A program made the position numbers and the translations under genes. Below, piece by piece: positions 7,123-15,384 of a stretch of DNA of 64,000 bases (positions are counted from its first letter, which is position 1; each line of letters starts with the position of its first letter). The notes under the pieces are model-generated. The model ran no database searches. It was not told the origin of the DNA and saw only the letters and a program-made list of their open reading frames with translations. The DNA is from Leifsonia xyli subsp. xyli str. CTCB07 (GTDB taxonomy: Bacteria; Actinomycetota; Actinomycetes; Actinomycetales; Microbacteriaceae): NCBI RefSeq assembly GCF_000007665.1, contig NC_006087.1:62001-126000 (forward strand). The letters run 5' to 3'.

Positions 7123-7770
7123 ATGACCGACCGGCCGACGGCGATCGACAGGAAAGCCGCGCTCCCCCGCGAACGACGGTACACGACACGAGGGCTACGC
7201 TCGCTTCCCACACTAATGAAGGCCGCGCTGGACCAGCTGAAGCGCCTCGCCTCCGCCGAACTCGCGCTGTTCAAGGCGGAGATGGCCGCGAAGGCGAAAG
7301 CCGCCGGGATCGGCGCGGGGCTTCTCGCCGGCGCGCTGGTCTTCGCGTTCTTCGCAACCGGGGTGCTCATTGCCGCGGCAGTGCTCGCTTTCGCACTCAT
7401 CGTTCCCGGCTGGCTGGCTGCGCTGATCGTGGCGGGCCTCCTGATCGCGGTCGCCGCGCTCGCGGCGCTGGTCGGCCGCGCTGCTCTGAAGCGTGGGCTG
7501 CCGCCGGTGGCAGACGACATCGGCTCCGAACTGAAGGCCGACGCGCAGGCACTGAGAAAGGAGAGCGTCCGTGAGCCCGGCCAAAGGAATCAACACACTC
7601 AAGCTGGAGCTCGAGGAGACCCGGGAGGAACTCGCGGGAACCCTCGACGACCTCTTCGCGACACTCAACCCGCGCGTGCAGATCCGCTCGCACCCGATGG
7701 TTGCGATGGTCCTGTTCGCCGGGTTGCTCGGCGGAGCGGCAACGCTGCTGTACCAGAGCGTCGCGCGTGA
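7123..7770 (+). CDS. Actinobacterial holin-X family (phage holin superfamily III-like) membrane protein, stop probably displaced
   Basis: The first about 150 residues match the family: an amphipathic helix (LDQLKRLASAELALFKAEMAAK) and two hydrophobic segments (about residues 66-90 and 97-118). A paralogue lies at 43250-43660. Both are followed by a DUF3618 gene. These are not phage genes but conserved membrane proteins of unknown role. After ALRKE the frame runs on through the whole DUF3618 gene to 7770. A GAGAG sequence there suggests a 2-nt (AG) duplication: without it the gene would end KERP-stop on the TGA at 7572, overlapping the DUF3618 GTG as GTGA. The SD GGAAGGAAG precedes ATG 7123. 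Confidence 0.75.
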   Translation: MTDRPTAIDRKAALPRERRYTTRGLRSLPTLMKAALDQLKRLASAELALFKAEMAAKAKAAGIGAGLLAGALVFAFFATGVLIAAAVLAFALIVPGWLAALIVAGLLIAVAALAALVGRAALKRGLPPVADDIGSELKADAQALRKESVREPGQRNQHTQAGARGDPGGTRGNPRRPLRDTQPARADPLAPDGCDGPVRRVARRSGNAAVPERRA

Positions 7771-7777
7771 GCGCTGA
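7571..7777 (+). CDS. DUF3618 family small membrane protein
   Basis: 68 residues. The LELEETREELAGTLDDLFATL segment is the DUF3618 signature, followed by one membrane helix (VAMVLFAGLLGGAATLLY). GTG 7571 has AAAGGAG at 7557-7563. The family is widespread in actinobacteria beside holin-X genes and its function is not known. The stop overlaps the start of the YihY gene, so the three genes form one unit. Confidence 0.8.
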   Translation: MSPAKGINTLKLELEETREELAGTLDDLFATLNPRVQIRSHPMVAMVLFAGLLGGAATLLYQSVARER

Positions 7778-8813
7778 TCGGCCGCGGACCGCGGTTCCGC
7801 ACGGGCGGCTGCCCTGGGGCCACATCCTGAAGCGCACCCTCCGCTCGTTCGGCCGGGACGCCTGCACCGACCTCGCCGCGGGCCTCACATACTTCGGCGT
7901 TCTGGCGCTCTTCCCGGCGCTCATCGCACTGGTCAGCGTCCTGGGTCTGGTCGGACAGAGCAAGACCGGGATCGACGCGCTGTTCGGGATGGCCGACCAG
8001 CTGGCGCCCGGGATGCTGGATGTCGCTCACGGTCCGATCGAAGCGCTCTCCACCTCGCCGGCGACGGGCTGGGGTCTGGTCATCGGCATCGTGGGCGCCC
8101 TCTGGTCGGCGTCCGGGTACGTCGGTGGCTTCGGCCGCGCGCTCAACCGGGTCTATGGCGTCGAGGAGGGCCGCTCGGCGTTCGTTCTGCGACCGGTCCA
8201 GCTGGGTGTGACCGTCGCGGCGGTGGCACTGGTGGCGATCGTGGCCGTCGTGCTGGTGGTGTCCGGTCCGATCGCCCGCACAATCGGCGGGGCGATCGGG
8301 CTGGGTGATGCGGCGCAGACCGCGTGGGAGATCCTGCGCTGGCCGGCCGTGGCCGTCGCGCTGGTCGTTCTGGTCGCCCTGCTCTACTCGGCGACGCCGA
8401 ACGTGAAGCGGCCCGGGTTCCGCTGGTTGACCGCCGGGTCGTTCACGGCGATCGTCCTGCTCGGCGTCGCCTCGGTCCTGTTCGCTTTCTACGTCGCGAA
8501 TGTCGGCAGCTACGACAAAACCTACGGCGCGCTCGCCGGCGTCATCGTATTCCTGCTGTGGATCTGGATCGCCAACGTCGCGCTCCTCCTCGGCGCCGAA
8601 CTCGACTCGGAGATCGAGCGCGCGCGCCAACTGATCGCGGGCGAAGAGGCGGAGCGCCGGCTCCTCCTGCCGCTGAAGTCCGACGCGGCGATCGCGAAGG
8701 CACGGGATGCCGAGGCCGGCGAGATCCTCGCCGCCCGCGAGATCAGGCGGCGCTCCCGCGGCAGCGTATCTGGGCAGACCCGTTCGACGCGGACGGCTGA
8801 GGGGAACCGCTAG
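7767..8813 (+). CDS. YihY/BrkB (UPF0761) family membrane protein
   Basis: 348 residues with about six membrane helices. DLAAGLTYFGVLALFPALIAL near residue 35 is the family hallmark, followed by the conserved WGLVIGIVGALWSASGYVG and GALAGVIVFLLWIWIANVALLLGAE segments. The C-terminus is a charged cytoplasmic tail. YihY/BrkB proteins are conserved inner-membrane proteins; older ribonuclease BN and virulence-factor labels are not reliable. GTG 7767 lies inside the DUF3618 end and gives VSADRPRT. The 3' end overlaps the convergent secreted protein gene by 4 nt. Confidence 0.85.
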   Translation: MSADRPRTAVPHGRLPWGHILKRTLRSFGRDACTDLAAGLTYFGVLALFPALIALVSVLGLVGQSKTGIDALFGMADQLAPGMLDVAHGPIEALSTSPATGWGLVIGIVGALWSASGYVGGFGRALNRVYGVEEGRSAFVLRPVQLGVTVAAVALVAIVAVVLVVSGPIARTIGGAIGLGDAAQTAWEILRWPAVAVALVVLVALLYSATPNVKRPGFRWLTAGSFTAIVLLGVASVLFAFYVANVGSYDKTYGALAGVIVFLLWIWIANVALLLGAELDSEIERARQLIAGEEAERRLLLPLKSDAAIAKARDAEAGEILAAREIRRRSRGSVSGQTRSTRTAEGNR

Positions 8814-10015
8814 CCGTAGCGGAGCGTCGCGCCCTGAGCCTTGAGGAAGTCGATGTGCAGATGATCGCAGGAGTCGCTGAACGGCTGGAAAGCACCGAGG
8901 CGGATCGAGGGACGGCACTCGATCTGGCCGAGGCCGGTTCCGGACGGGACCAGCGGGTCCAGGATTTTGATGAGCTGGATGGACTTCGCATCGCCGCCGG
9001 TGAGCGGTGAGCCGTTGAGGAGGTAGAAGTCGAGGGCGTGGCCGCCGCCATCCGTGTAGTGGGCGGACTCTGTTCCCGCGCCCTCGATCTGACCGGTGCA
9101 GCGACGGTTGATGTCGCTGACGCCCGCCTGAGCGAAGTGGTCGAGCGCGATGGAGATGGCCTGGAGCACACGGTAGTCGACACCGCAGCCGGGGACAGCC
9201 TTGCCTGCGGCGAGGTTCGCGATCTCCGGGAGGTGGTTCGGCGTCGAACCGACCAGACGACCGGAAGCCACAGCGCCCATGAGCTGAATGGCGAGCGCCT
9301 GGACGCTCGGCGAGACGGTGCTGTTTGTGGTGGAGGTCAGCGTCTGCGGCGCCTCCGAGATGCCGAGGGTGTCGCGGGAGACGAGCTGGGCAGCCGTGTC
9401 CCCGCCGGCGAGCGTTTGCACGGCGAGCGCGGTGCGGGCCGCGCCGACGGCCGAGCCTTCGCCGGTCGTGGCGTAGGCGGGCAGCGCGGCGGTTCCGAAG
9501 AACGCGGCCAGAGCGAGGACGACGACCGTCTTGGAGCTCCAGCGGCGGGTGCGCGAAGGGGGATGAGCCGGTTGCGACGCACTGACACGCCGCGGCCCGG
9601 CCACCCGGGCAGCCTTGCGGGACGGGAGCGCAGCCGCTGCTGTCGCGACGGCGGGCGACAGCGTCGCGACGAGGCGCTCACGAACGGGGCGTCCACGTCC
9701 CTTGGCGCGCTCGGCCGCCCGTGCGGTGCGACGGCTGAACGACTCGGGAGCCGCGGGTGCGACGGCGGGGATCGCCGGTGCGCCGGTGGCCGCGTGCCCA
9801 GCAGGCTCAGCAGCCTCTTCGAGCGCAGCGATCAGATCCTCAGCCGAGGCGGCGTGCTGAACCGGGGCGGCGATCAGCGGATTCCGCTGGCCGGCATCCC
9901 TCCTCACGGGTCCGCGAAAACCGCGGCGAGGCCGCAGAGATTCCGGTGACTGGGGCAATCGGCTTCCTGAGGGCGGTTCAGAGGAAAGCACCGAGCGGAG
10001 CGGAGTGCTTCGCAT
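8810..10015 (-). CDS. Membrane-anchored extracellular protein with a peptidase M15/DD-peptidase-like C-terminal domain
   Basis: 401 residues. The first about 155 are polar, rich in Ala/Arg/Pro and probably cytoplasmic. One membrane helix (VVVLALAAFFGTAALPAYA) follows, then an extracellular region. The C-terminal domain (about 265-401) contains SAHYTDGGGHALDFY and CDHLHIDF, which resembles the Zn-binding His/Asp...His arrangement of VanY/M15 peptidases, so a peptidoglycan-related role is possible. Cys residues in GCGVDY, RRCTGQ, IECR and DSCDH may form disulfides. The start at 10015 is uncertain because the N-terminus is low complexity. Function is inferred from motif resemblance only. Confidence 0.6.
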   Translation of the reverse strand: MRSTPLRSVLSSEPPSGSRLPQSPESLRPRRGFRGPVRRDAGQRNPLIAAPVQHAASAEDLIAALEEAAEPAGHAATGAPAIPAVAPAAPESFSRRTARAAERAKGRGRPVRERLVATLSPAVATAAAALPSRKAARVAGPRRVSASQPAHPPSRTRRWSSKTVVVLALAAFFGTAALPAYATTGEGSAVGAARTALAVQTLAGGDTAAQLVSRDTLGISEAPQTLTSTTNSTVSPSVQALAIQLMGAVASGRLVGSTPNHLPEIANLAAGKAVPGCGVDYRVLQAISIALDHFAQAGVSDINRRCTGQIEGAGTESAHYTDGGGHALDFYLLNGSPLTGGDAKSIQLIKILDPLVPSGTGLGQIECRPSIRLGAFQPFSDSCDHLHIDFLKAQGATLRYG

Positions 10016-10087
10016 CCCTTTCTACCGCATTCGCCTGGGCGTTGTCTCTATGCAAACGAATGCGTCCGGATCGGAGAAGCCGGCGAG

Positions 10088-10125
10088 GGGCGCTTCGCAC
10101 ATGTTCGGGTCACGCAGAAGCGCCC
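10088..10125 (-). promoter_or_regulatory. Hairpin in the leader of the M15-like gene
   Basis: A perfect 9-bp inverted repeat (GGGCGCTTC...GAAGCGCCC) with a 20-nt loop lies in the 219-bp gap between the sensor kinase stop and the peptidase-like gene. The gap is AT-richer than its flanks. No T-run follows on the minus strand, so it could be a leader structure or a terminator for the kinase operon. I could not match it to a known riboswitch. Confidence 0.35.
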
Positions 10126-10234
10126 ATCCCGGTGGTGTCGGATCGCTGGATTCCGATAAAAAGAAAATACCGATGCTCACGCATCCAGTCCGGAGCGGGT
10201 ACGGCTGATACGACACAGCGGCGACCGCGAAGGG

Positions 10235-11923
10235 CTAGGGGATGGCGACCGCCAACTCAACGCGCCCCGCCTCTTCGCGGAGCACGACCGCGCCGTGCTC
10301 CGCGAGCTGACGGAGTCCGATCCCCGGCCCCGCCTCGGTGAGCACGCCCCCAGAGGTGACGACCACAGCGACACCGGCTGGCCCCTGCGGTCGGACCTCC
10401 AGGGTGACCTGGGTTCCGTCCCCATGCCGCACAGCGTTCGCCAGGCCCTCCGAAATCGCATCGACCACGGTCTCCGCCCGCACCGGATCGCGCAGCCGAT
10501 CCCAGACCTCGGCGCCGATCTCCACCCGCAGGGAGATGGCCGACCCCCAGCTCTCCACCAGCGCGGAGATCCGCTCGGCGGGGTCCGGCTCCGGACGCGG
10601 CACGAGCAGTTCGGCGCGAATGCGTTCAACCACGGCGCGCAGCTCGCCGGAGGCGTCCTCTCCGTCACTGGTCCCGAGCGCGAGCGCCGCAGCGATCAGC
10701 TCCGCCTGCACACCGGAGTGCAGCAGGCGCGCGAGCGTGGACCGCTCGTGATCGTAGGCGGCGCGCAGCTCGGCGGCCGTCCCCACCTTGAGCTGGACGG
10801 CTGCCTCCAGCTCGCCCTGATCCTGCCGGATGCGGGACGAGAGCGAAGCGACGAGCGAGACCCCGAGGCCGAAGATCGCATACGTCCCCGCCTCGAACCA
10901 GACGAGCCGCGGGTGGGTGCCGATGCCCTGCACGACCAGCATCATCGTGGCCGCGAGCAGCGTCCCGATCGCCAGGTAGCCGAGCAGCAGCACAACGATC
11001 CGCAGCGCCGGCGCGGTCGCCTCGACCAGCCAAGCGAGCAGGTTGTTGCCCACCCACACTGCCACCAGCCCCGTCCCGAGCAGCAGAACGGACCCCGGCC
11101 CGAACAGCTGCAGTCCGAACGGCGTGACCAGCGCCGTGTAAACGAGCGCGAGCAGGAACGGCGGAGCGGCGTGCAGATGCCCCAGCACGGAAGCGCCCCA
11201 GTCGCGGCGGCGCACCCGGATTTCCCCTTCTCCCGGCGCCGGCGCCGGCTCTGCACTGTCGTAGAGCCGGTGGCTCGCCGGCCGGACGACCTGCTCGGCG
11301 AGGCCGCGCAGCAGCCGCGCCGCATCGGGAGGGCTGATGCCGTCCTGCTCCGCCGTGTCAGCCGCCTCCTGTAGATGGTCGAGCACCGCTTCCACCGCCG
11401 AGTGGCGCAGCTCGCGGAAACGCTCTACGGCGCGCTCCGCGTCCACCGCCGATGCCCGCTGAGCAGCGCGGAGCCGTCGGTAGACACCCAAGTGGTCGCG
11501 CACAAGGTCGACGACGACGGCGATCAGCGCGAAAAGCGTGACGGTCATGACGCTGCTGATCAGGATGCGGCCTTGCAAATTCCCGGGCTGCACGTCGATG
11601 TCGAGCACCGCCCCAGACACGAGAAAGAGGAGCGGCCGCAAAACGCCGATCGCCGCGAAGATCAGGAAGACGACCAAGACGCGCACCCAGCCACGGATCA
11701 CCCGCAGCACGGCGTTCCCCTCGAGCAGCAACGCGCCCACGACCGCATGGACCAGCGACGCCACAGCCGTGACGGCCCAAGCGTCGCCGGTGACGTACTG
11801 AAGCCCAGACATCACGGTCAGCGCGAAGGGCACCGTGACCAGCCAGGTCCACCAGGTGATCGCAGCGGGACCCGTCGCCCGGGCGATGAGCCGACGGGCA
11901 CGCACAGCGCCAAGCTTTCTCAT
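10235..11923 (-). CDS. Multi-membrane-span sensor kinase (NarL/DesK-like partner)
   Basis: 562 residues. It has four hydrophobic segments in the first 140 residues, a coiled cytoplasmic stretch, a second set of about four helices (about 250-370), then a degenerate dimerisation helix LARLLHSGVQAELIAAALAL with a candidate phospho-acceptor His. The HATPase domain contains EGLANAVRHGDGTQ (N box) and GPGIGLRQL (G box). It overlaps the upstream LuxR-type response regulator by 4 nt (ATGA), so the pair is a two-component system. The double membrane block is unusual. The signal is unknown. Confidence 0.8.
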   Translation of the reverse strand: MRKLGAVRARRLIARATGPAAITWWTWLVTVPFALTVMSGLQYVTGDAWAVTAVASLVHAVVGALLLEGNAVLRVIRGWVRVLVVFLIFAAIGVLRPLLFLVSGAVLDIDVQPGNLQGRILISSVMTVTLFALIAVVVDLVRDHLGVYRRLRAAQRASAVDAERAVERFRELRHSAVEAVLDHLQEAADTAEQDGISPPDAARLLRGLAEQVVRPASHRLYDSAEPAPAPGEGEIRVRRRDWGASVLGHLHAAPPFLLALVYTALVTPFGLQLFGPGSVLLLGTGLVAVWVGNNLLAWLVEATAPALRIVVLLLGYLAIGTLLAATMMLVVQGIGTHPRLVWFEAGTYAIFGLGVSLVASLSSRIRQDQGELEAAVQLKVGTAAELRAAYDHERSTLARLLHSGVQAELIAAALALGTSDGEDASGELRAVVERIRAELLVPRPEPDPAERISALVESWGSAISLRVEIGAEVWDRLRDPVRAETVVDAISEGLANAVRHGDGTQVTLEVRPQGPAGVAVVVTSGGVLTEAGPGIGLRQLAEHGAVVLREEAGRVELAVAIP

Positions 11924-12579
11924 AGGCCGCTGCCGGCGTCCCCGAAGGTCAGCGTGTACAGAGTGGCGGCAGCGAAACGCGGGGCGGTCCGTTCGCCGGC
12001 GGACAGTCCGAGCGTCTGGAAGACGCGCTCCACGCTCTTCTCCACGGCGCGCACCGAGACACCGCGGCGGCGGGCGATCTCCGCGTTGGTCAGACCCGCG
12101 GCGAGCAGCCGTGTGGTCTCCAGCTGAGCGGGGCTGAGCCGGAGGAGGACGGCTTGCGCACCGGTACGAGGCTCGACGCGCGAGACCGGACGGTCCGCGA
12201 GAACCGAGTCGGCCGCATCCACCAGCTCATCGACGGAGTCGATCGCGGCCTTGTTGACGAACGAAGCTCCCTCGACCGTGCCCCTCTCTGCGGCGGCGGC
12301 GGCCTCGCGCGACAGATTGGAGAGGAACAGGACAGCGATGTGCGGCGCTCGCTCGCGGAGGATGGTCGCCAGCTCGACGCCGTTGGGCCGCACCCTGAGA
12401 TCGATGTCGGTCACGAGAAGGTCCGGGTCGAACTCGTCGGCGGAGGCGAGCGCTTCGGCGGCGGAGCCGAACGAGGATGCCTCGAAGCCGCGCTGACGGA
12501 AGGCATCGGCGACGAGCGAGCGCATCAGGGCATGGTCCTCCACCACCAGCACTCTCCTGCGCCACACTTCCGCCACCAC
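11920..12579 (-). CDS. NarL/LuxR-family response regulator
   Basis: 219 residues: a receiver domain (VLVVEDHALMRSLV at the acidic pocket, phospho-acceptor Asp in DLLVTDIDL, Ser in VLFLSN, Lys in FVNKAAI), then a LuxR helix-turn-helix (LSPAQLETTRLLAAGLTNAEIARRRGVS, about residues 145-175). It acts with the membrane kinase encoded immediately downstream. GTG 12579 is chosen because TAGTGT lies 7 nt before it and no ribosome binding site is seen; the frame is open further upstream, but that part looks non-coding. Confidence 0.85.
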   Translation of the reverse strand: MVAEVWRRRVLVVEDHALMRSLVADAFRQRGFEASSFGSAAEALASADEFDPDLLVTDIDLRVRPNGVELATILRERAPHIAVLFLSNLSREAAAAAERGTVEGASFVNKAAIDSVDELVDAADSVLADRPVSRVEPRTGAQAVLLRLSPAQLETTRLLAAGLTNAEIARRRGVSVRAVEKSVERVFQTLGLSAGERTAPRFAAATLYTLTFGDAGSGL

Positions 12580-12586
12580 GCTCGCC

Positions 12587-12592
12587 ACACTA
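12587..12592 (-). promoter_or_regulatory. Probable -10 element of a leaderless promoter (two-component operon)
   Basis: TAGTGT on the minus strand, 7 nt before GTG 12579. This placement decides the start codon of the response regulator. Confidence 0.55.
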
Positions 12593-12710
12593 GCCCGGCT
12601 GGGGGAAACGCGCTGCCTCCACTCCCCACCCCTTTTCGGGTCCGGCGAGCGCAACGGGATCGTGCGCAGGCGACCCGCCCCGGACATGACACGGCCCGGG
12701 GCGGGGCGGC

Positions 12711-13375
12711 TCACCCGCGGCTGAAACGCAGGGTGACGAGTTCGAAGGGACGGGGGGTGAGCGTCGCTTCCGCGGCGCCGAGCTCGCGTTCGAGCAGGTC
12801 GGTGCGCTGAATCCCCCGGTGCGGAAATCCCGCCGCGACCGTCGTCGTCGCGCGGGCTCCGCGGGACTCGTAGAGATGCACGATGACGTCCCCCGAACCG
12901 TCCTCGGCCAGTTTGACCGTCTAGATCACCGCGGCAGACGAACTCGAAACCGCCAGCGGCTCCACCCCGACCGTCGCCGGGCGCGGCGGGAGGTTCAGCC
13001 GGTAGCCCTGCTCGATGGCGGTCTCCACCCCTCCGACGACGATCGCGCTGCGCAGGGTGTGCTCGCCCTGGTCGGTCTCCGGATCGGGGAAGACCGGAGC
13101 GCGCAGCAGTGTCTGCCGCACCAGAGAGTACGTGCCGCCGCCCTCGCGCTCATGAAGGGTGATGTCATGGCCATATGTGGCGTCGTTCGCGATACCCACC
13201 CCGAAACCGCTCTCGCCGACATGCACCCAGCGGTGCGCGCTCGTCTCGAAACGGGCGACATCCCAGCTCGTATTGGTGTGGGTAGGGCGTTCCAGGTGGC
13301 CGAACTGGATCTCGGAGCGGGCCGAGGCCGTGTGGACGTCCACGGGGAAGGCGAGCTTCAGCATCCGCATCAGCT
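12711..13375 (-). pseudogene. Alpha-mannosidase (GH38) C-terminal remnant
   Basis: On the minus strand from about 13375 the sequence reads LKLAFPVDVHTASARSEIQ, then HLERPTHTNTSWD and ETSAHRWVHVGE, the C-terminal beta-domain of GH38 alpha-mannosidases. An in-frame TAG at 12921 interrupts it, and the same frame continues TVKLAEDGSGDVIVHLYESR to a natural stop at 12711. The catalytic N-terminal two thirds are absent: homology stops abruptly where a gluconate permease remnant begins on the other strand. The gene is therefore truncated by deletion and also carries a nonsense codon. Confidence 0.85.
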
Positions 13376-13377
13376 GC

Positions 13378-13671
13378 GTGCTGCGCATCGCCCAGGGCTC
13401 GGCCACGGCGGCGATCGTCATCACGGCCGGCATCATGCAGCCGGTCGTCATGGCCGGGGACTTCTCGCAGCCGCAGCTCGCGCTGATCGGCATCGCCATC
13501 GCGGCCGGCTCCATCATCCTCTCGCATGTCAACGACGGCGGGTTCTGGATCGTGCAGCGCTACTTCAACATGACGGTTCCGCAGACGCTGCTGACCTGGA
13601 CGGTGCTGGAGACCATCCTCTCGATAGTCTGCTTCGGGATGGTCGCGCTGCTGTGGGTGTTCGTGGCCTGA
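13378..13671 (+). pseudogene. GntP-family gluconate permease, C-terminal remnant
   Basis: About 98 residues beginning VLRIAQGSATAAIVITAGIM, a conserved GntP/Idn transporter segment, and continuing SHVNDGGFWIVQRYFNMT to a natural stop at 13671. The N-terminal three quarters are missing. The homology begins at the same point where the oppositely oriented mannosidase remnant starts (about 13360-13380), so one deletion removed the 5' halves of two divergent genes. No start codon or promoter belongs to the remnant. Confidence 0.85.
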
Positions 13672-13690
13672 GGCGCGCGCCCGTAGCCGG

Positions 13691-13751
13691 GTGCCGGAAA
13701 AGGGAGGAAACTCCCGCCCATCGAGGCGGAGTGTCCTCCCTTTTCCGGCAC
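13691..13751. terminator. Long perfect inverted repeat between gntP remnant and mtlD (bidirectional terminator)
   Basis: GTGCCGGAAAAGGGAGGA at 13691-13708 is exactly complementary to 13734-13751, and the 25-nt loop contains a further partial stem. Both flanking genes end towards it, and each strand has a short A/T run inside the stem. It fits a bidirectional terminator but could also be a copy of a dispersed palindromic repeat. Confidence 0.6.
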
Positions 13752-13782
13752 AGCTGGGGGTCGGGGTGGCGCGGTGTGGGGG

Positions 13783-14934
13783 TCAGCCCTGGGCGGTGCG
13801 CACGACCGCGACCAGCGGCTCGTACAGCGCGTCGCCCGGCTCGACGCCCATGACCTCGGTCACGATGCCGCCAGGCTCCGTCTTTCGCAGCAGCTGCTGC
13901 AGCTCGGCGCTCTGGCTGTCCCCGGGCAGGTCGAAGCGGAGCGCCGCCCCGACCGCGGCGAGAAGGGCGGAGGGGGCGCCGCCGACGTACCGGGCGTAGT
14001 CGGAGGCCGGGCCGATGAAGCGGTCGTTGCGCCCGAGCTTTCGCAGCGGCTCGCGGCCGACGCGGGTCACCTCGTCCACCAGGTGCGGATTGCGGAACCG
14101 GTTCAGGATCTTCGCGCGGTACTCGGCGAGCTCCTCCGGGTCGAGGCCGTGCTTCGCGGTCAGCGCAGCGGAGGTCTCCTCCAGCACCGCCTCCACCGTC
14201 GCCAGCACCGACGGCTTGGCGATGGCTTCGCTGATCGTGGCCGCACCCTCCAGAAAGCCGGTGTACGCCGTGGTCGCGTGGCCAGTGTTCACGGTGAACA
14301 GCTTGCGCTCGATGTACGGGCCCAGCGAGTCCACGAAGTGCGCACCCGGGATGGGCGGCTCCGCACCCGCGAACGGGCTGCGGTCCACGACCCACTCGAA
14401 GAACGCCTCGACGGTGACATCCACCCCGGAGGCGGGGTCCTGGGCGGGCACGATCCGGTCGACGGCGGTGTTCGCGAACACGGCGCGGGCGGCCAGCTCG
14501 TCGCGGGTGTCGCCGTCCTGCAGGCCGTCCATCAGCTCGGCGGCCAGGAGGTCGGTCGCGCCGATCGCGTTCTCGCAGGCCATGACGACCAGGCGCGGGG
14601 CGCCGGACGCCCGGGCCCCGAGGCCGCGGGCGATGACCGGGGCGACGAAACGCAGGATGCGCGGCCCGACCGCGGTGGTGACCACGTCGGCGGTCGCGAT
14701 CTCGCCGACCAGCTCATCCTCCGCGGTCGCGCTGTTGAGGGCGCGGAACCCGGTGACGGTCTTCGTGACCGTCTCGTCGCCGACGAGACGCACATCGTAC
14801 GAGTCCGCTGCGGCCAGCGCCTCGATCAGCTCGGCGTTGACGTCGGCGAAGACGACCTCGTACCCGGCTTCGTGGAGCAGCAGCCCCACGAAGCCGCGGC
14901 CGATGTTCCCCGCGCCGAAATGGACGGCCTTCAT
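13783..14934 (-). CDS. mtlD: Mannitol-1-phosphate 5-dehydrogenase
   Basis: 383 residues, the normal length for MtlD. It oxidises mannitol 1-phosphate to fructose 6-phosphate with NAD in the cytoplasm. [17 protein letters not shown] is the NAD-binding glycine motif. [16 protein letters not shown] is the family signature with the catalytic Lys and His region. It is the last gene of the minus-strand mannitol operon, 12 nt after mtlF, and is followed by the palindromic terminator. Confidence 0.95.
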
Positions 14935-14946
14935 CGTTCTTGTCCC

Positions 14947-15384
14947 CTACTCGTTCACGTCGCTGAGGAGAGCGAACAGCGCGTCCGCGTCCGGGGCTTC
15001 GATCAGGCTGCGCACATCGTCCTCTTCCGAGAAGAGGATGGCGATCTTCGAGAGGATCTCCAGGTGCTCGTCGTTCTGCCCGGCGATGCCCACCACGAAC
15101 CGCACCTCCTCGCCGCCCCAGTCCAGCGGCGAGGAGTAGCGGACGAAGGAGAGTGCCGAGCGCTTGATCTCGTCCTTGGACTCGTTGGTGCCGTGCGGGA
15201 TGGCCAGGCCGTTCCCCATGAAGGTGGAGACGGTCTCCTCGCGCTGCCGCATCGATTCGGTGTAGCCCGGCTCGACGGCGCCCGCGGCCAAGAGGAGTGC
15301 GCCCGCCTCCCGGATCGCCTCCTCCCGCGTGGTCGCAGCGCCCGCGGCCACGACGTTCGCCCGGTCGAGAATCGTGTCGGTCAT
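14947..15384 (-). CDS. mtlF: Mannitol-specific PTS enzyme IIA
   Basis: 145 residues of the fructose/mannitol EIIA fold. The phospho-accepting His is in GNGLAIPHGTNESKD. The protein takes phosphate from HPr and passes it to the IIB domain of MtlA. Its ATG overlaps the mtlA stop by 4 nt, indicating translational coupling. Confidence 0.92.
   Translation of the reverse strand: MTDTILDRANVVAAGAATTREEAIREAGALLLAAGAVEPGYTESMRQREETVSTFMGNGLAIPHGTNESKDEIKRSALSFVRYSSPLDWGGEEVRFVVGIAGQNDEHLEILSKIAILFSEEDDVRSLIEAPDADALFALLSDVNE

Noticed and set aside
7701..7766. Extended N-terminus of the YihY protein
   Set aside because: The extra residues are a shadow of the DUF3618 gene; GTG 7767 overlaps the neighbouring stop and starts the homologous region.
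10005..10208. 67-codon plus-strand ORF in the gap before the sensor kinase
   Set aside because: No ribosome binding site or family resemblance; it overlaps the start of the minus-strand secreted-protein gene and its leader hairpin.
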